Shown here: positions 14,386 to 23,025 of the stretch, one piece after another
Position numbering within the stretch: position 1 is the first letter of the stretch
Layout: each line of letters begins with the position of its first letter
Assembly: GCA_964410215.1 (NCBI GenBank)
Contig: CAYPHA010000052.1
Location: forward strand, 1 to 32,456
DNA from: CAYPHA01 sp964410215
Lineage (GTDB): Bacteria; Calditrichota; Calditrichia; Calditrichales; CAYPHA01
Reading direction: 5' to 3'
Length of the DNA: 32,456 nucleotides
The notes under the pieces: generated by a model
The model's input: the letters and a program-made list of their open reading frames with translations, nothing else
The model's database searches: none
Told to the model about the DNA's origin: nothing
Made by a program: the position numbers and the translations under genes

Positions 14386-16887
14386 ATGAGGCCTGGCAAA
14401 AGCATATTGGGATTGTTCGTTATTGTACTGATATTGCTTCAAAGTACGAATAGTTTCCCTGCAATACATACCTTCCAGTTCGGTTCCCGTCAAAAATCCG
14501 ATAACGGCAACCGCTTTCACCTGGATCGTGAAGGTACATGGCACTATCAATCGGAAACGGACGCATGGCTGCCTGTTGTCCCACCCGTGCTGTTCACCGA
14601 CCGTGATGTCGTAACACTGCGCTGCCGTTTCCAACTTGATTCTGTGCAGACGGCATCACCAATCTACTTTGAAAGCAATGGCTTCGGTTGCATTACCCGT
14701 ATTTTACTCAATGACAAACTGATTCACAACCAGGTTAACAATTCAGCACCATTTTCTTTTGAACTACCACGCCATTACCTGAACAAAGAAGGCGATAACA
14801 CGTTTCTGTTCATACTTGAAAGCGCGTCCTCCATCGCGGAAGGATTTACAGATTTTGCACGTGTGGAACGCGAGAAAGATTATGTCGGCATCACACAGCC
14901 ATTGTGGCTCCGAACCAACGCTGAAAAGTGGATTGACAACCTGCATTACAGGGTCTCTGAAAAAAATGGTGTTTTTACCTTACACTATTCCTATGACGTA
15001 CGCATCCGTCCCGATGAAAAAGATGAAATACGTCTCGAAGAACGTTTTTTAGATTCTGATGAAAAAGTCTTCTTCAGGCGGTCCTTCGGGTATGTACCCG
15101 GTTCAAACCCTGTTTCCAACAGTGTAACGGTTTCGGAAGAACGCCTCTGGAGCCCGGAAACCCCGGTACAACTCTCGGCAATGATATTTCACTTAAACCC
15201 GAAAAACCAGGCTGTACGGCAATCCAGAATCCGTTTCGGCATACGCGCCCTGCGCACAGAGGAAAGAACCATATTTTTAAACGGAAAACCATTGTTCGTT
15301 AAGGGCGTCACTTATTATGAGAACATGTACAGGAGCCGGGAAAAGGATTATTCAGAGCTGCTTCTCAATGATCTTGTACATATTAAAGAAATGGGATTCA
15401 ACGCCGTGCGTTTTCCCCATTATCTCCCGGGGCCGACCGCGGTCGGTATTGCTGATTCCCTTGGCCTTCTGCTGTTCGGCGAGCTTCCGGTTTGGCGTTA
15501 TCCCGCCGCCCTTTTCAAGAGCGACCGCCTGCTTGAATTTTCCAAAACGACCATCCGGAATCTGAGCAGACATTATACTACCAGTCCCTCCCTGGTGGCC
15601 CTGAGTATCGGTCAGCAAATCCCCTTGCACAAGGCGCAGGCACAGAAATTTATGTTGATTTTAAAGAACTATGCTGTTTCAAATCTGGATCTCTTAACCT
15701 ATCTGTCCCCTGTCCCTGGCCGCGCACTTCCAGCCGAACGCGCTGCGGATTTTTATGTCTACGAATCCCGGAAACCGATTCCTGCTGACAGGCCGCTTAA
15801 TCCGCCTTTTACACTGGCAGGCTCAATCAGCATGATGCGTGCCCTCAGCACGGAGCCGGCTGATAAAAATGAACGGGCCCTGCAGTTTCAGAACCATCTG
15901 AAGTATAACCTTCACAACCTGTATCAGGTTTCCCGCGCAAGCGGGGGGTTTATCGACGCTTATGCGGATTATTCCACGAATCAAATAAGTCACATTAATT
16001 ATCATAACCTTACAGATCCTGTTGCCCCGATCGGCATTTTTGACCAGGAAGGCCAACCCAAGTTCTGGAGCAAAGATCTCCTCGGTAATCTGTGGACCCG
16101 TGAACATTTTTCGCTCCTCCCGGAAGCGGAGACGGGTAAAGAATCGAACCTTTTTTCCATAATTGTGTTTTTTACAACCATTTTATTTTTTATCTATTAC
16201 AAGCAGAACAGAAGATTCCGTGAAAACATGAAACGCGCACTGCGTCATCCCTACGGCTTTTTTGTAGACATGCGCGAAAGACGCATTATACCGCTTTTCA
16301 GTTCTATTATTGCAGGAACTTATTATTCGGTAATACTTTCCACCTTTCTCGCTTCATTTCTGGTCTATTTTAATGATTCATTATACATAGAGGAATTCGC
16401 CAGTGCCCTTTTTCTGGAATCGTCGCTTTACAGATATTTTTTGATTATCACCCAGTCCTATCTGAACGCTTTTCTTTTCGGTTTTCTTGTGTTTTTCATG
16501 TTTCCCCTTTTTCTGAGTATATTTTTAAAATTTTTCAGTTGGTTTGCGCGGGTGCATATTCGCTTCAGGCAAGGGCTGGCCATCGGATTCTGGTCCGGTG
16601 CGCCTTTTATCTTCATGGCACCGTTTTCACTGATTGCATTTCATATCCTTGGAGACGAAACGTTCCGGATGTACCTGACCCTTATATTTCTTATCTTTAT
16701 CCTCTGGGCTCATATCCGCATGATAAACGGTATTCGCGTGCTTTTTACGACACGATCGCGTAAAGTTTTAATTATCTTGCTATTGTCTTATTGTATCCCT
16801 TTGATTATCTTTTGGGCTATTCTGAAACCGGGTCCTTACTGGTACGATTACCTGAGGTACCTTTTAGAATCGAACGGGCTCTACTAA
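14386..16887 (+). CDS. Membrane protein with degenerate glycoside hydrolase family 2-like ectodomain
   Basis: The 833-residue protein has a signal or anchor helix (about residues 7-24). A beta-sandwich sugar-binding-like domain (about 40-180) is followed by an Ig-like segment (about 180-295). A GH2-type TIM barrel comes next (about 298-570): 'LNGKPLFVKGVTYYENMYRS', 'HIKEMGFNAVRFPHYLPGP', 'ADSLGLLLFGELPVW' and, near its end, 'IGIFDQEGQPKFW'. In GH2 enzymes the acid/base glutamate lies in S-x-G-N-E. Here the site is 'LSIGQQI' (Q410 Q411). The expected nucleophile strand reads 'PFTLAGS' with no Glu. The C-terminus (about 588-833) has roughly six hydrophobic segments and may be Yip1-like. The ectodomain is therefore probably periplasmic and more likely a carbohydrate-binding or structural module than a hydrolase. 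RBS AAGGA precedes the ATG. SMC starts 15 bases downstream. Confidence 0.8.
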   Translation: MRPGKSILGLFVIVLILLQSTNSFPAIHTFQFGSRQKSDNGNRFHLDREGTWHYQSETDAWLPVVPPVLFTDRDVVTLRCRFQLDSVQTASPIYFESNGFGCITRILLNDKLIHNQVNNSAPFSFELPRHYLNKEGDNTFLFILESASSIAEGFTDFARVEREKDYVGITQPLWLRTNAEKWIDNLHYRVSEKNGVFTLHYSYDVRIRPDEKDEIRLEERFLDSDEKVFFRRSFGYVPGSNPVSNSVTVSEERLWSPETPVQLSAMIFHLNPKNQAVRQSRIRFGIRALRTEERTIFLNGKPLFVKGVTYYENMYRSREKDYSELLLNDLVHIKEMGFNAVRFPHYLPGPTAVGIADSLGLLLFGELPVWRYPAALFKSDRLLEFSKTTIRNLSRHYTTSPSLVALSIGQQIPLHKAQAQKFMLILKNYAVSNLDLLTYLSPVPGRALPAERAADFYVYESRKPIPADRPLNPPFTLAGSISMMRALSTEPADKNERALQFQNHLKYNLHNLYQVSRASGGFIDAYADYSTNQISHINYHNLTDPVAPIGIFDQEGQPKFWSKDLLGNLWTREHFSLLPEAETGKESNLFSIIVFFTTILFFIYYKQNRRFRENMKRALRHPYGFFVDMRERRIIPLFSSIIAGTYYSVILSTFLASFLVYFNDSLYIEEFASALFLESSLYRYFLIITQSYLNAFLFGFLVFFMFPLFLSIFLKFFSWFARVHIRFRQGLAIGFWSGAPFIFMAPFSLIAFHILGDETFRMYLTLIFLIFILWAHIRMINGIRVLFTTRSRKVLIILLLSYCIPLIIFWAILKPGPYWYDYLRYLLESNGLY

Positions 16888-16902
16888 ACCAGAAAGACAA
16901 AT

Positions 16903-19900
16903 ATGTACTTATCACGCTTAGATCTATTTGGGTTTAAATCCTTTGCGCATCGTACCCGTCTGGATTTTACCGAAGGTCTCACTTGTGTAATCGGGCCGAA
17001 CGGTTCGGGCAAATCGAATATCGTGGATGCTATCCGCTGGGTTCTTGGTGAACAACGCGTTTCCTCGCTTCGTAGTGATAAGATGGAAAACGTTATTTTC
17101 AACGGCAACAAAACCCGTAAGCCAATGGGATTCACTGAAGTTTCCATGACAATAGAAAATAACAAAAAAATATTAAAAACGGAGTTTGACGAGGTCGTTA
17201 TTTCCCGGCGGCTGTATCGTTCCGGAGAAAGTCAGTACCTGATAAATAAAGTTCCCGTGAGGCTGAAAGATGTGCTGAACCTGTTCATGGATACGGGTAT
17301 GGGGGCAAATTCCTATTCGGTCATCGAATTGAATATGGTGGAAAGCATTCTCAGCGAGAGCAAACAGGAACGCCGGCAGCTTTTTGAAGAAGCAGCCGGT
17401 ATTGTGAAATATAAAATACGAAGAAAATCAGCTCTACGTAAACTGGAAGCTACTCAGCATGACCTGTTGCGTCTGAACGATATTCTGATTGAAGTCGAAA
17501 AAAATGTCTCCACCCTTTCCCGTCAGGTTTCTAAAACGCGCCGGTACCTGAATTATACCGAAGAACTGAAGAAAAATGAGTTGGATATATCTTCATTCCG
17601 CTATCATAAGCTGTTTGAAAGCGTCCGCCCGCTGGAAGCCCAGCTGGAAGAGCTGAAAAGTCGTAAGGATACGAGCCACCGACAAATTACTATCGATGAA
17701 GCACTTATTGAAGACTATAAACGTGAACTCATCGCCACGGAACAGAAGCTGACCAATATACAGAATACCGTTTATGAACTGGATAGTGAAATTGCCCGAA
17801 TCAAACAGGAAAACGCCGTATCAGTAACCAAAAGCGATGAGCTGATAAAAACACGTGAACGCTATAAGGATGAAATCCAGGAATACCGGCAGCGGATTCG
17901 TCACCAGCAACAAAGCATTGAAGCCTTTCAGGAAGAAATTATTGAGATAGAAGGCAACCTCGAAAACGCCATGAGAGAATATGAGGATGCCGATAAAGAG
18001 CGGCTGGAAAAAAGTGATATTATCAATGCGGAAAAAGCGGAAATTGACCAGCTTAACCTGGAATTCAGGAATCGGCTGCAATCGGTCACCAGAGAAAAAG
18101 AGAGCCTTAAACAAAAAAAGTTCCAATTAACGCTGCTTAATGATGACTTCAGTGCACTCCGCAGGAAAATACAGGAACACGATAATGTCATTACAACAAG
18201 CAGCCAGAGCCTCGAGCAACAACGTAATTCAAAAATCAGACTGGAAAAAGACCTTTCCCGGCTTCACTCAGAGACAGCCAGCCTGGAAAAAAAACTGGTT
18301 CAAAAGCAGAAGGAGCAAAACACCCTTGAGTCTGAATACCAGAACCTGATCTCGGAACTTGAAAAAGCCCGCTCACGTCAGAACTTCTATGAGGATTTAT
18401 TGAGCAGTTACGAGGGGCACTCAGAAAGTACACAGCATATTATGGCTTCCCGCGACCGTTTTAAAGGACTGCGCGGCCCAGTATCCGATCTGCTTTCGGT
18501 GCCGGAAGAAACAGCACCCCTGGTGGAAATCGTTCTTGGAAATGCTCTTAATTTTCTGGTTGTGGACAACGTATCCGACGCCATGCAAATCATTGACGAA
18601 GTCAATAATGTGAATAAAGGCCGGATTACCTGTATTCCGCTCAGCCGGTTGCAGCATACCAACCTCTCCGCACCTGATCGTTCCGGCCTTAATATTGATT
18701 TGCTGATCGACCGGTTACAATACGAAGATTCCTATGAAGGATTATTCCAGGTGTTGCTTGGAGACGTCGCCCTGGTTGAATCACTCGATGATGGTTTGAA
18801 ATATGCGGAGACCCATCCTGCCTTGCGCCTTATCACCGCCAGGGGTGAGACAATCAATTTTAATCGTGAAGTATCCGGCGGCGCCTATAAGAAACAGGGA
18901 TCAGCACTCATCGGGCGTCATGATCAGTATAAACGCTATACAGAACTGGTCAAAGAATTCGAAAAACGGGTATCCGAACATAAATCCCGAATTATCGATA
19001 CCCAGAATAAGGTCGAAACAAACAGGGATAAACAAAAAGCTGTCCGTTCAGAAATCGAATCCGTACAACAGTCTTTACTGCAGATTGAAAAACAGGTAAG
19101 CCAGCTCCAATATGAGGTTAACAAGCATACGCTGGAACGGACATCCGATGAGAAGGAGATATCCGATATCCTGACATCCATCGAATCGATGGATGCAGAA
19201 ATAAAAAGAAGTAAAAAAGACGCAGAGGGTATTGAAAACGAGCTGAACGCTTTTGAAAAGAAGCTGATCGAACGCACTAATGAATTTGACACTAAAAATG
19301 ACGACCTGACTCTGCTTCAGCAGGAAGTACAAACCCTGAGCCTGAACACGACAAATCTTCGTAATCAGTTGCAAAACCGTAAAAACGATTTGGAACGGGG
19401 GCAGCAGAATATTGAGGAATTTGAACAGAGCATTAAAAACCGTGAATCTGAAATCATTCAGATAGAGGAAGAAGTTGTACAGCTGAAAGATTCCGCTGAG
19501 AACCGGGAGAAGGAACAGATCGGAATTTGGGAAAAGCGCGACCATTTTGCTGAACAGAAAAAAGAAACGGACCAGGCCTACCAGGAAATAAAATCCAGGA
19601 TTCTGGGGATCGAAGAAGATATCAAGAAATACCGCAAAGAACATGATTCTTCCATTGAACTGAGCCGCTCCCTTGAATTGAGGATCAATGAGAATACGCT
19701 TAAAGCACAGGGGATCCGGGAACAGGTTCTGAAAGAGTATTCAGAGGACGTGGCCGTCATGATTCCCTTTGAAGGACTGGATGAAGCCGAAACAGAAGAA
19801 CGGATTGAAGTACTGAAAGCGCGCATTAAAAACATGGGACCGGTCAATCCCCTTGCTGTTTCCGAACATGAAAAAGAGAAGGAACGTCTCGATTTTCTGT

Positions 19901-20427
19901 CCAAGCAGAGGGACGATTTATTCGATGCTGAAAAATCGCTTCTGGAAACCATCTCGAAAATCAATAAGACGGCACGTGAAAACTTCACATCAACCTTTGA
20001 AAAGATAAAAGTCAATTTTGAACGCGTTTTCAATAACTTTTTTGAAAATGGAGATGGAACTATTAAATTGGTTCAGGACCAGGATCCGCTGGAAGCCAAT
20101 ATTGATATAGAGGTGCGGACGAAGGGACGCCGTCCACAAACGCTTTCGCTGCTGTCCGGGGGCGAAAAAACCCTGACGGCCATCTCCCTGCTGTTCGCAA
20201 TTTATCTCGTAAAACCCAGTCCGTTTTGTATCCTGGATGAGGTAGACGCACCACTCGACGATATTAACATAAAACGATTTACAGAAGCATTACAAAATTT
20301 TTCGAACAATACGCAGTTCATAATCGTAACACATAACAAGCGGACGATGGAAGCAGCCAGGACAATGTATGGCGTAACCATGGAAGAAGAAGGTGTATCC
20401 AAGCTTGTTTCCGTCAAATTTAATTAA
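16903..20427 (+). CDS. smc: Chromosome partition protein SMC
   Basis: Condensin ATPase that extrudes loops and organises the chromosome. The 1174-residue length is standard. The N-terminal head has Walker A 'VIGPNGSGKSNIVDAIRW' (residues about 29-46), then 'GMGANSYSVIELNMVESIL' and 'RRQLFEEAAGIVKYK', typical of the Smc family and not of RecN or SbcC. Long coiled coils occupy about 170-510 and 675-1000. The hinge spans about 520-675 with 'FKGLRGPVSDLL' and 'ITARGETINFNREVSGGAYK'. The C-terminal head has the ABC signature 'LSLLSGGEKTLTAISLLFAI' (about residue 1083) and Walker B and D-loop 'CILDEVDAPLDDINIKRF'. ScpA and ScpB genes are not in the window. The ribosome-binding site before the ATG is weak, suggesting coupling to the upstream membrane-protein gene. 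Confidence 0.98.
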   Translation: MYLSRLDLFGFKSFAHRTRLDFTEGLTCVIGPNGSGKSNIVDAIRWVLGEQRVSSLRSDKMENVIFNGNKTRKPMGFTEVSMTIENNKKILKTEFDEVVISRRLYRSGESQYLINKVPVRLKDVLNLFMDTGMGANSYSVIELNMVESILSESKQERRQLFEEAAGIVKYKIRRKSALRKLEATQHDLLRLNDILIEVEKNVSTLSRQVSKTRRYLNYTEELKKNELDISSFRYHKLFESVRPLEAQLEELKSRKDTSHRQITIDEALIEDYKRELIATEQKLTNIQNTVYELDSEIARIKQENAVSVTKSDELIKTRERYKDEIQEYRQRIRHQQQSIEAFQEEIIEIEGNLENAMREYEDADKERLEKSDIINAEKAEIDQLNLEFRNRLQSVTREKESLKQKKFQLTLLNDDFSALRRKIQEHDNVITTSSQSLEQQRNSKIRLEKDLSRLHSETASLEKKLVQKQKEQNTLESEYQNLISELEKARSRQNFYEDLLSSYEGHSESTQHIMASRDRFKGLRGPVSDLLSVPEETAPLVEIVLGNALNFLVVDNVSDAMQIIDEVNNVNKGRITCIPLSRLQHTNLSAPDRSGLNIDLLIDRLQYEDSYEGLFQVLLGDVALVESLDDGLKYAETHPALRLITARGETINFNREVSGGAYKKQGSALIGRHDQYKRYTELVKEFEKRVSEHKSRIIDTQNKVETNRDKQKAVRSEIESVQQSLLQIEKQVSQLQYEVNKHTLERTSDEKEISDILTSIESMDAEIKRSKKDAEGIENELNAFEKKLIERTNEFDTKNDDLTLLQQEVQTLSLNTTNLRNQLQNRKNDLERGQQNIEEFEQSIKNRESEIIQIEEEVVQLKDSAENREKEQIGIWEKRDHFAEQKKETDQAYQEIKSRILGIEEDIKKYRKEHDSSIELSRSLELRINENTLKAQGIREQVLKEYSEDVAVMIPFEGLDEAETEERIEVLKARIKNMGPVNPLAVSEHEKEKERLDFLSKQRDDLFDAEKSLLETISKINKTARENFTSTFEKIKVNFERVFNNFFENGDGTIKLVQDQDPLEANIDIEVRTKGRRPQTLSLLSGGEKTLTAISLLFAIYLVKPSPFCILDEVDAPLDDINIKRFTEALQNFSNNTQFIIVTHNKRTMEAARTMYGVTMEEEGVSKLVSVKFN

Positions 20428-20450
20428 TCTCAGGAAAGGTAACAGTCGAA

Positions 20451-21839
20451 ATGAAGTTTTTATTAATCATTCTTTTCATCCCCATCCTTTGCCTGGCTCA
20501 GTTACAATTCATCCCCATAAGCGCCGATTATGCATCTTTCAGTCAGAGTGATACCAGTGCATATGTGGAATTTTACCTGTCCCTGTTCCAGGGCAATCTG
20601 AAATACAATTTTCATGGTGATACGGCAACCTGTTCATTTATGACCAAAATTGAGATCAGTCAGGACTACGAAGTGGTAAAGGAAAGTCAGCATAAATATC
20701 AGAATACGGTAACGGATACAAGTACGTTCCGTTCCTTTAATCAATTCGTGGATCTTTTTGCCTTTGAACTGCCCTATGGTGAATACAGGGCTAAAATTCA
20801 GATTCAGGATCTGAGTACCCAGCTGACCGGTGAATACGTGCTTGATCTTGAATTGAAGCAGCCTGATGAAGATCTGTATTTTTCTGATATCGAACTGGCG
20901 ACTAAACTGGCCCGTGACGATGGTACAACCCTGTTCAATAAAAACGGTCTTGTGGTCATTCCCAATCCCCGTAATTCTTATGATGTCCTCAGACCGGTTC
21001 TTTATTTTTATGTGGAGCTCTATGGTCTTCAACCGGGCGTCGAAAGCGACAACCATTATACATTCCATTATTTCGTCACAAACAGCAATGGCGATACACT
21101 AAAGAACATTCCGGCGAAGGAAAAGAAGATCCTGGCGTCGTCACAGGTTGAAGCGGGAGGATTTAATGTCATTTCACTCACCCAGGATGTTTATTTTCTG
21201 AGTCTGGTGGCAACGGATCAGGTTACGGGCAAAACCATAGAACGCCGGAAAAAATTTATCGTGCATAAGCCCGGTAAAAAAACGGAGGCACTGGCAGATA
21301 CGAAATTGCCGGATATTGATGAATTCTACACTGTAAAAACAAAAGAAGAGTTGGAAGCTGAATTTCAAATGGCCAAATATATCGCTGATCGCAAAGAAGA
21401 AAAAATATTCGGAAACCTCGACAATACAGATGCCATGCGCGAATTTCTGACAACATTCTGGAGAAACCGTGATAAATCAAAACAACTGCCGATGGGCACA
21501 TCGCGCCGTAATTATTTTGAACGGGTAAATTTTTCGAATCAGAACTTCGGTTCCTTTCAGAAAAAAGGCTGGCAATCCGATCGTGGACGCGTGCTGCTTC
21601 TGTATGGCAGGCCTTCCGAAGTCGAACGCTATCCGAGCTCCATCGACAGGCTTCCCTATGTCGTCTGGCATTATTATGAACTGGAAGGCGGAGCCCAGTT
21701 CATCTTTTGCGACAGAGACGGCTTCGGCCAGTATGAACTCATTCATTCGACGTACCGGAAAGAATTAAGCGATCCGAACTGGCAGAGGATTATCTACAAA
21801 GCGGCTACTGGATCAGGAACATATAATGAAGGTTTTTAA
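20451..21839 (+). CDS. GWxTD domain-containing secreted protein
   Basis: The 462-residue protein has a signal peptide (MKFLLIILFIPILCLAQ). An N-terminal beta-rich region (about 20-280) resembles the variable half of these proteins. A C-terminal GWxTD domain (about 290-460) contains 'EFLTTFWRNRDKSKQLPMGT', 'RRNYFERVNFSNQNF' and 'KKGWQSDRGRVLLLYGRPSE'. The name motif is GWQSD here, where family members usually have GWxTD. It ends with 'YVVWHYYELEGGAQFIFCDRD' and 'GFGQYELIHSTYRKE'. The family is widespread in FCB bacteria and Acidobacteria, and its biochemical function is not known to me. RBS AGGAAAGG precedes the ATG by 11 bases, and the gene follows smc by 23 bases. It faces nadK tail to tail 29 bases away, with no clear terminator hairpin in between. 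Confidence 0.9.
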   Translation: MKFLLIILFIPILCLAQLQFIPISADYASFSQSDTSAYVEFYLSLFQGNLKYNFHGDTATCSFMTKIEISQDYEVVKESQHKYQNTVTDTSTFRSFNQFVDLFAFELPYGEYRAKIQIQDLSTQLTGEYVLDLELKQPDEDLYFSDIELATKLARDDGTTLFNKNGLVVIPNPRNSYDVLRPVLYFYVELYGLQPGVESDNHYTFHYFVTNSNGDTLKNIPAKEKKILASSQVEAGGFNVISLTQDVYFLSLVATDQVTGKTIERRKKFIVHKPGKKTEALADTKLPDIDEFYTVKTKEELEAEFQMAKYIADRKEEKIFGNLDNTDAMREFLTTFWRNRDKSKQLPMGTSRRNYFERVNFSNQNFGSFQKKGWQSDRGRVLLLYGRPSEVERYPSSIDRLPYVVWHYYELEGGAQFIFCDRDGFGQYELIHSTYRKELSDPNWQRIIYKAATGSGTYNEGF

Positions 21840-21868
21840 GGAACAGAAATGTTGCAGCAGAGGAAAGG

Positions 21869-22804
21869 CTATTTTTTTTTGTTTTTCTGATAGGACCAGC
21901 GTTTTTTATCCCTGAAATCTTCTCCCCAACCCAATTTATTTCGTAATGTGGGATAAAACGCATTTTTTTTGATTTGTACAAGCCGGACCGTATAATCCGC
22001 CCGTTTCACTTCAAAAGAACTCCCACTTGGATAATTACCGACCTGCGTACCATCTTTGAAGACATTGATATAATCGAATTCACTGAATACCTGAATTTGA
22101 ATGGTGCATTCGTCCGGTACAACGACGGGACGGTTTGTCAGTGAGTGAGGACAAATAGGGTTGATAATGATCACATTCGCCTGAGGAATAACGATAGGTC
22201 CCCCTGCTGATAATGAGTACCCTGTGGAACCTGTGGGACTGGAAAGAATCAGGCCATCTGCAATATAGGAATTGAGCAGGGCACCATCTACTTTTGTTAT
22301 AATTTCAATAACCCGGTGAAATCCGGCTTTATCGAATACGATATCATTAAATGCATAAAAGCGATTATCCGACTTTTTCTCAGTACCTTCCAGCAGCGCG
22401 CGCGATTCCAGGAAATACTGGCCTGCGAGATAGGATTCAAGATTTTTAAGGAAATGTTCCGGCGCGGTTTCCGCCAGGAAACCGAGCCCGCCAAGATTTA
22501 CACCGAGTATTGGAATAGCTTTATTCCGCAGCCATTGTACAGTGCTGAGAATTGTTCCGTCTCCACCCAGCGTTACAATAAGGTCGGCATTACCACGCAG
22601 CTCATCCTGAGAGACCTGTTTCAGGTGCCGATAGGTCTTATCGACATAAACAGAATTATAGGCACACAACAGGAAGCGGTGTCCAACATTTTTCCTTTTG
22701 ATCCAGCCGTCGAGAGCCGCCAGTTGGGGGCGGACCTGTTCCTTTCTGGGATTAACGACGATTCCAATCGTCTGTTTACCGATGCCGGTCTTCCCGCTTT
22801 CCAT
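21869..22804 (-). CDS. nadK: NAD kinase
   Basis: Phosphorylates NAD+ to NADP+ in the cytoplasm. The 311-residue protein contains 'IGIVVNPRKEQ', the diagnostic 'LIVTLGGDGTILSTVQWL' with the catalytic Asp, 'PILGVNLGGLGFLAE', 'FYAFNDIVFDK' (the usual Asn-Glu/Asp pair after the central strand) and 'ADGLILSSPTGSTGYSLSAG', followed by 'GPIV'. It also has 'PICPHSLTNRPVVVPDE'. The C-terminal extension is very basic (KNKKK). The ATG at 22804 shares one base with the xseB stop (TGATG), so translation is coupled. A TTG at 22807 is the only alternative. It is the third gene of xseA-xseB-nadK, and the last before the convergent junction with the GWxTD gene. Confidence 0.97.
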   Translation of the reverse strand: MESGKTGIGKQTIGIVVNPRKEQVRPQLAALDGWIKRKNVGHRFLLCAYNSVYVDKTYRHLKQVSQDELRGNADLIVTLGGDGTILSTVQWLRNKAIPILGVNLGGLGFLAETAPEHFLKNLESYLAGQYFLESRALLEGTEKKSDNRFYAFNDIVFDKAGFHRVIEIITKVDGALLNSYIADGLILSSPTGSTGYSLSAGGPIVIPQANVIIINPICPHSLTNRPVVVPDECTIQIQVFSEFDYINVFKDGTQVGNYPSGSSFEVKRADYTVRLVQIKKNAFYPTLRNKLGWGEDFRDKKRWSYQKNKKK

Positions 22805-23025
22805 CAAGTCATATTCTCTAGTTTAATTTTTCCGTCTGCATCATTAGACAGTTTCATAATCTGCTTTTCGGCGGCTTCCAGTTTCGACAGGCAGAATGTA
22901 ACCAATTTATTACCTTCCTCAAAAACTTTGATACTCTTTTCGAGCGGAATATCACCCGCCTCCAGCTCACTGACAATATCCTCGAGTCTTTTTAGTGCAG
23001 ATTCAAAGGAGTTATGATCTTTCAT
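22804..23025 (-). CDS. xseB: Exodeoxyribonuclease VII small subunit
   Basis: Small helical partner that oligomerises around XseA to form ExoVII, which degrades single-stranded DNA in both directions. The 73-residue protein shows the family pattern 'SFESALKRLEDIVSELEAGD', 'IPLEKSIKVFEEGNKLV' and 'CLSKLEAAEKQI'. Its start overlaps the xseA end by 14 bases and its stop overlaps the nadK ATG by one base, so translational coupling is expected throughout. The length is typical. Confidence 0.96.
   Translation of the reverse strand: MKDHNSFESALKRLEDIVSELEAGDIPLEKSIKVFEEGNKLVTFCLSKLEAAEKQIMKLSNDADGKIKLENMT

Noticed and set aside
21840..21868. Bidirectional terminator between the GWxTD gene and nadK
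   Set aside because: A run of Ts follows AGGAAAGGCTA, but I find no stem of useful length; the T-run mostly encodes the Lys-rich NadK tail.
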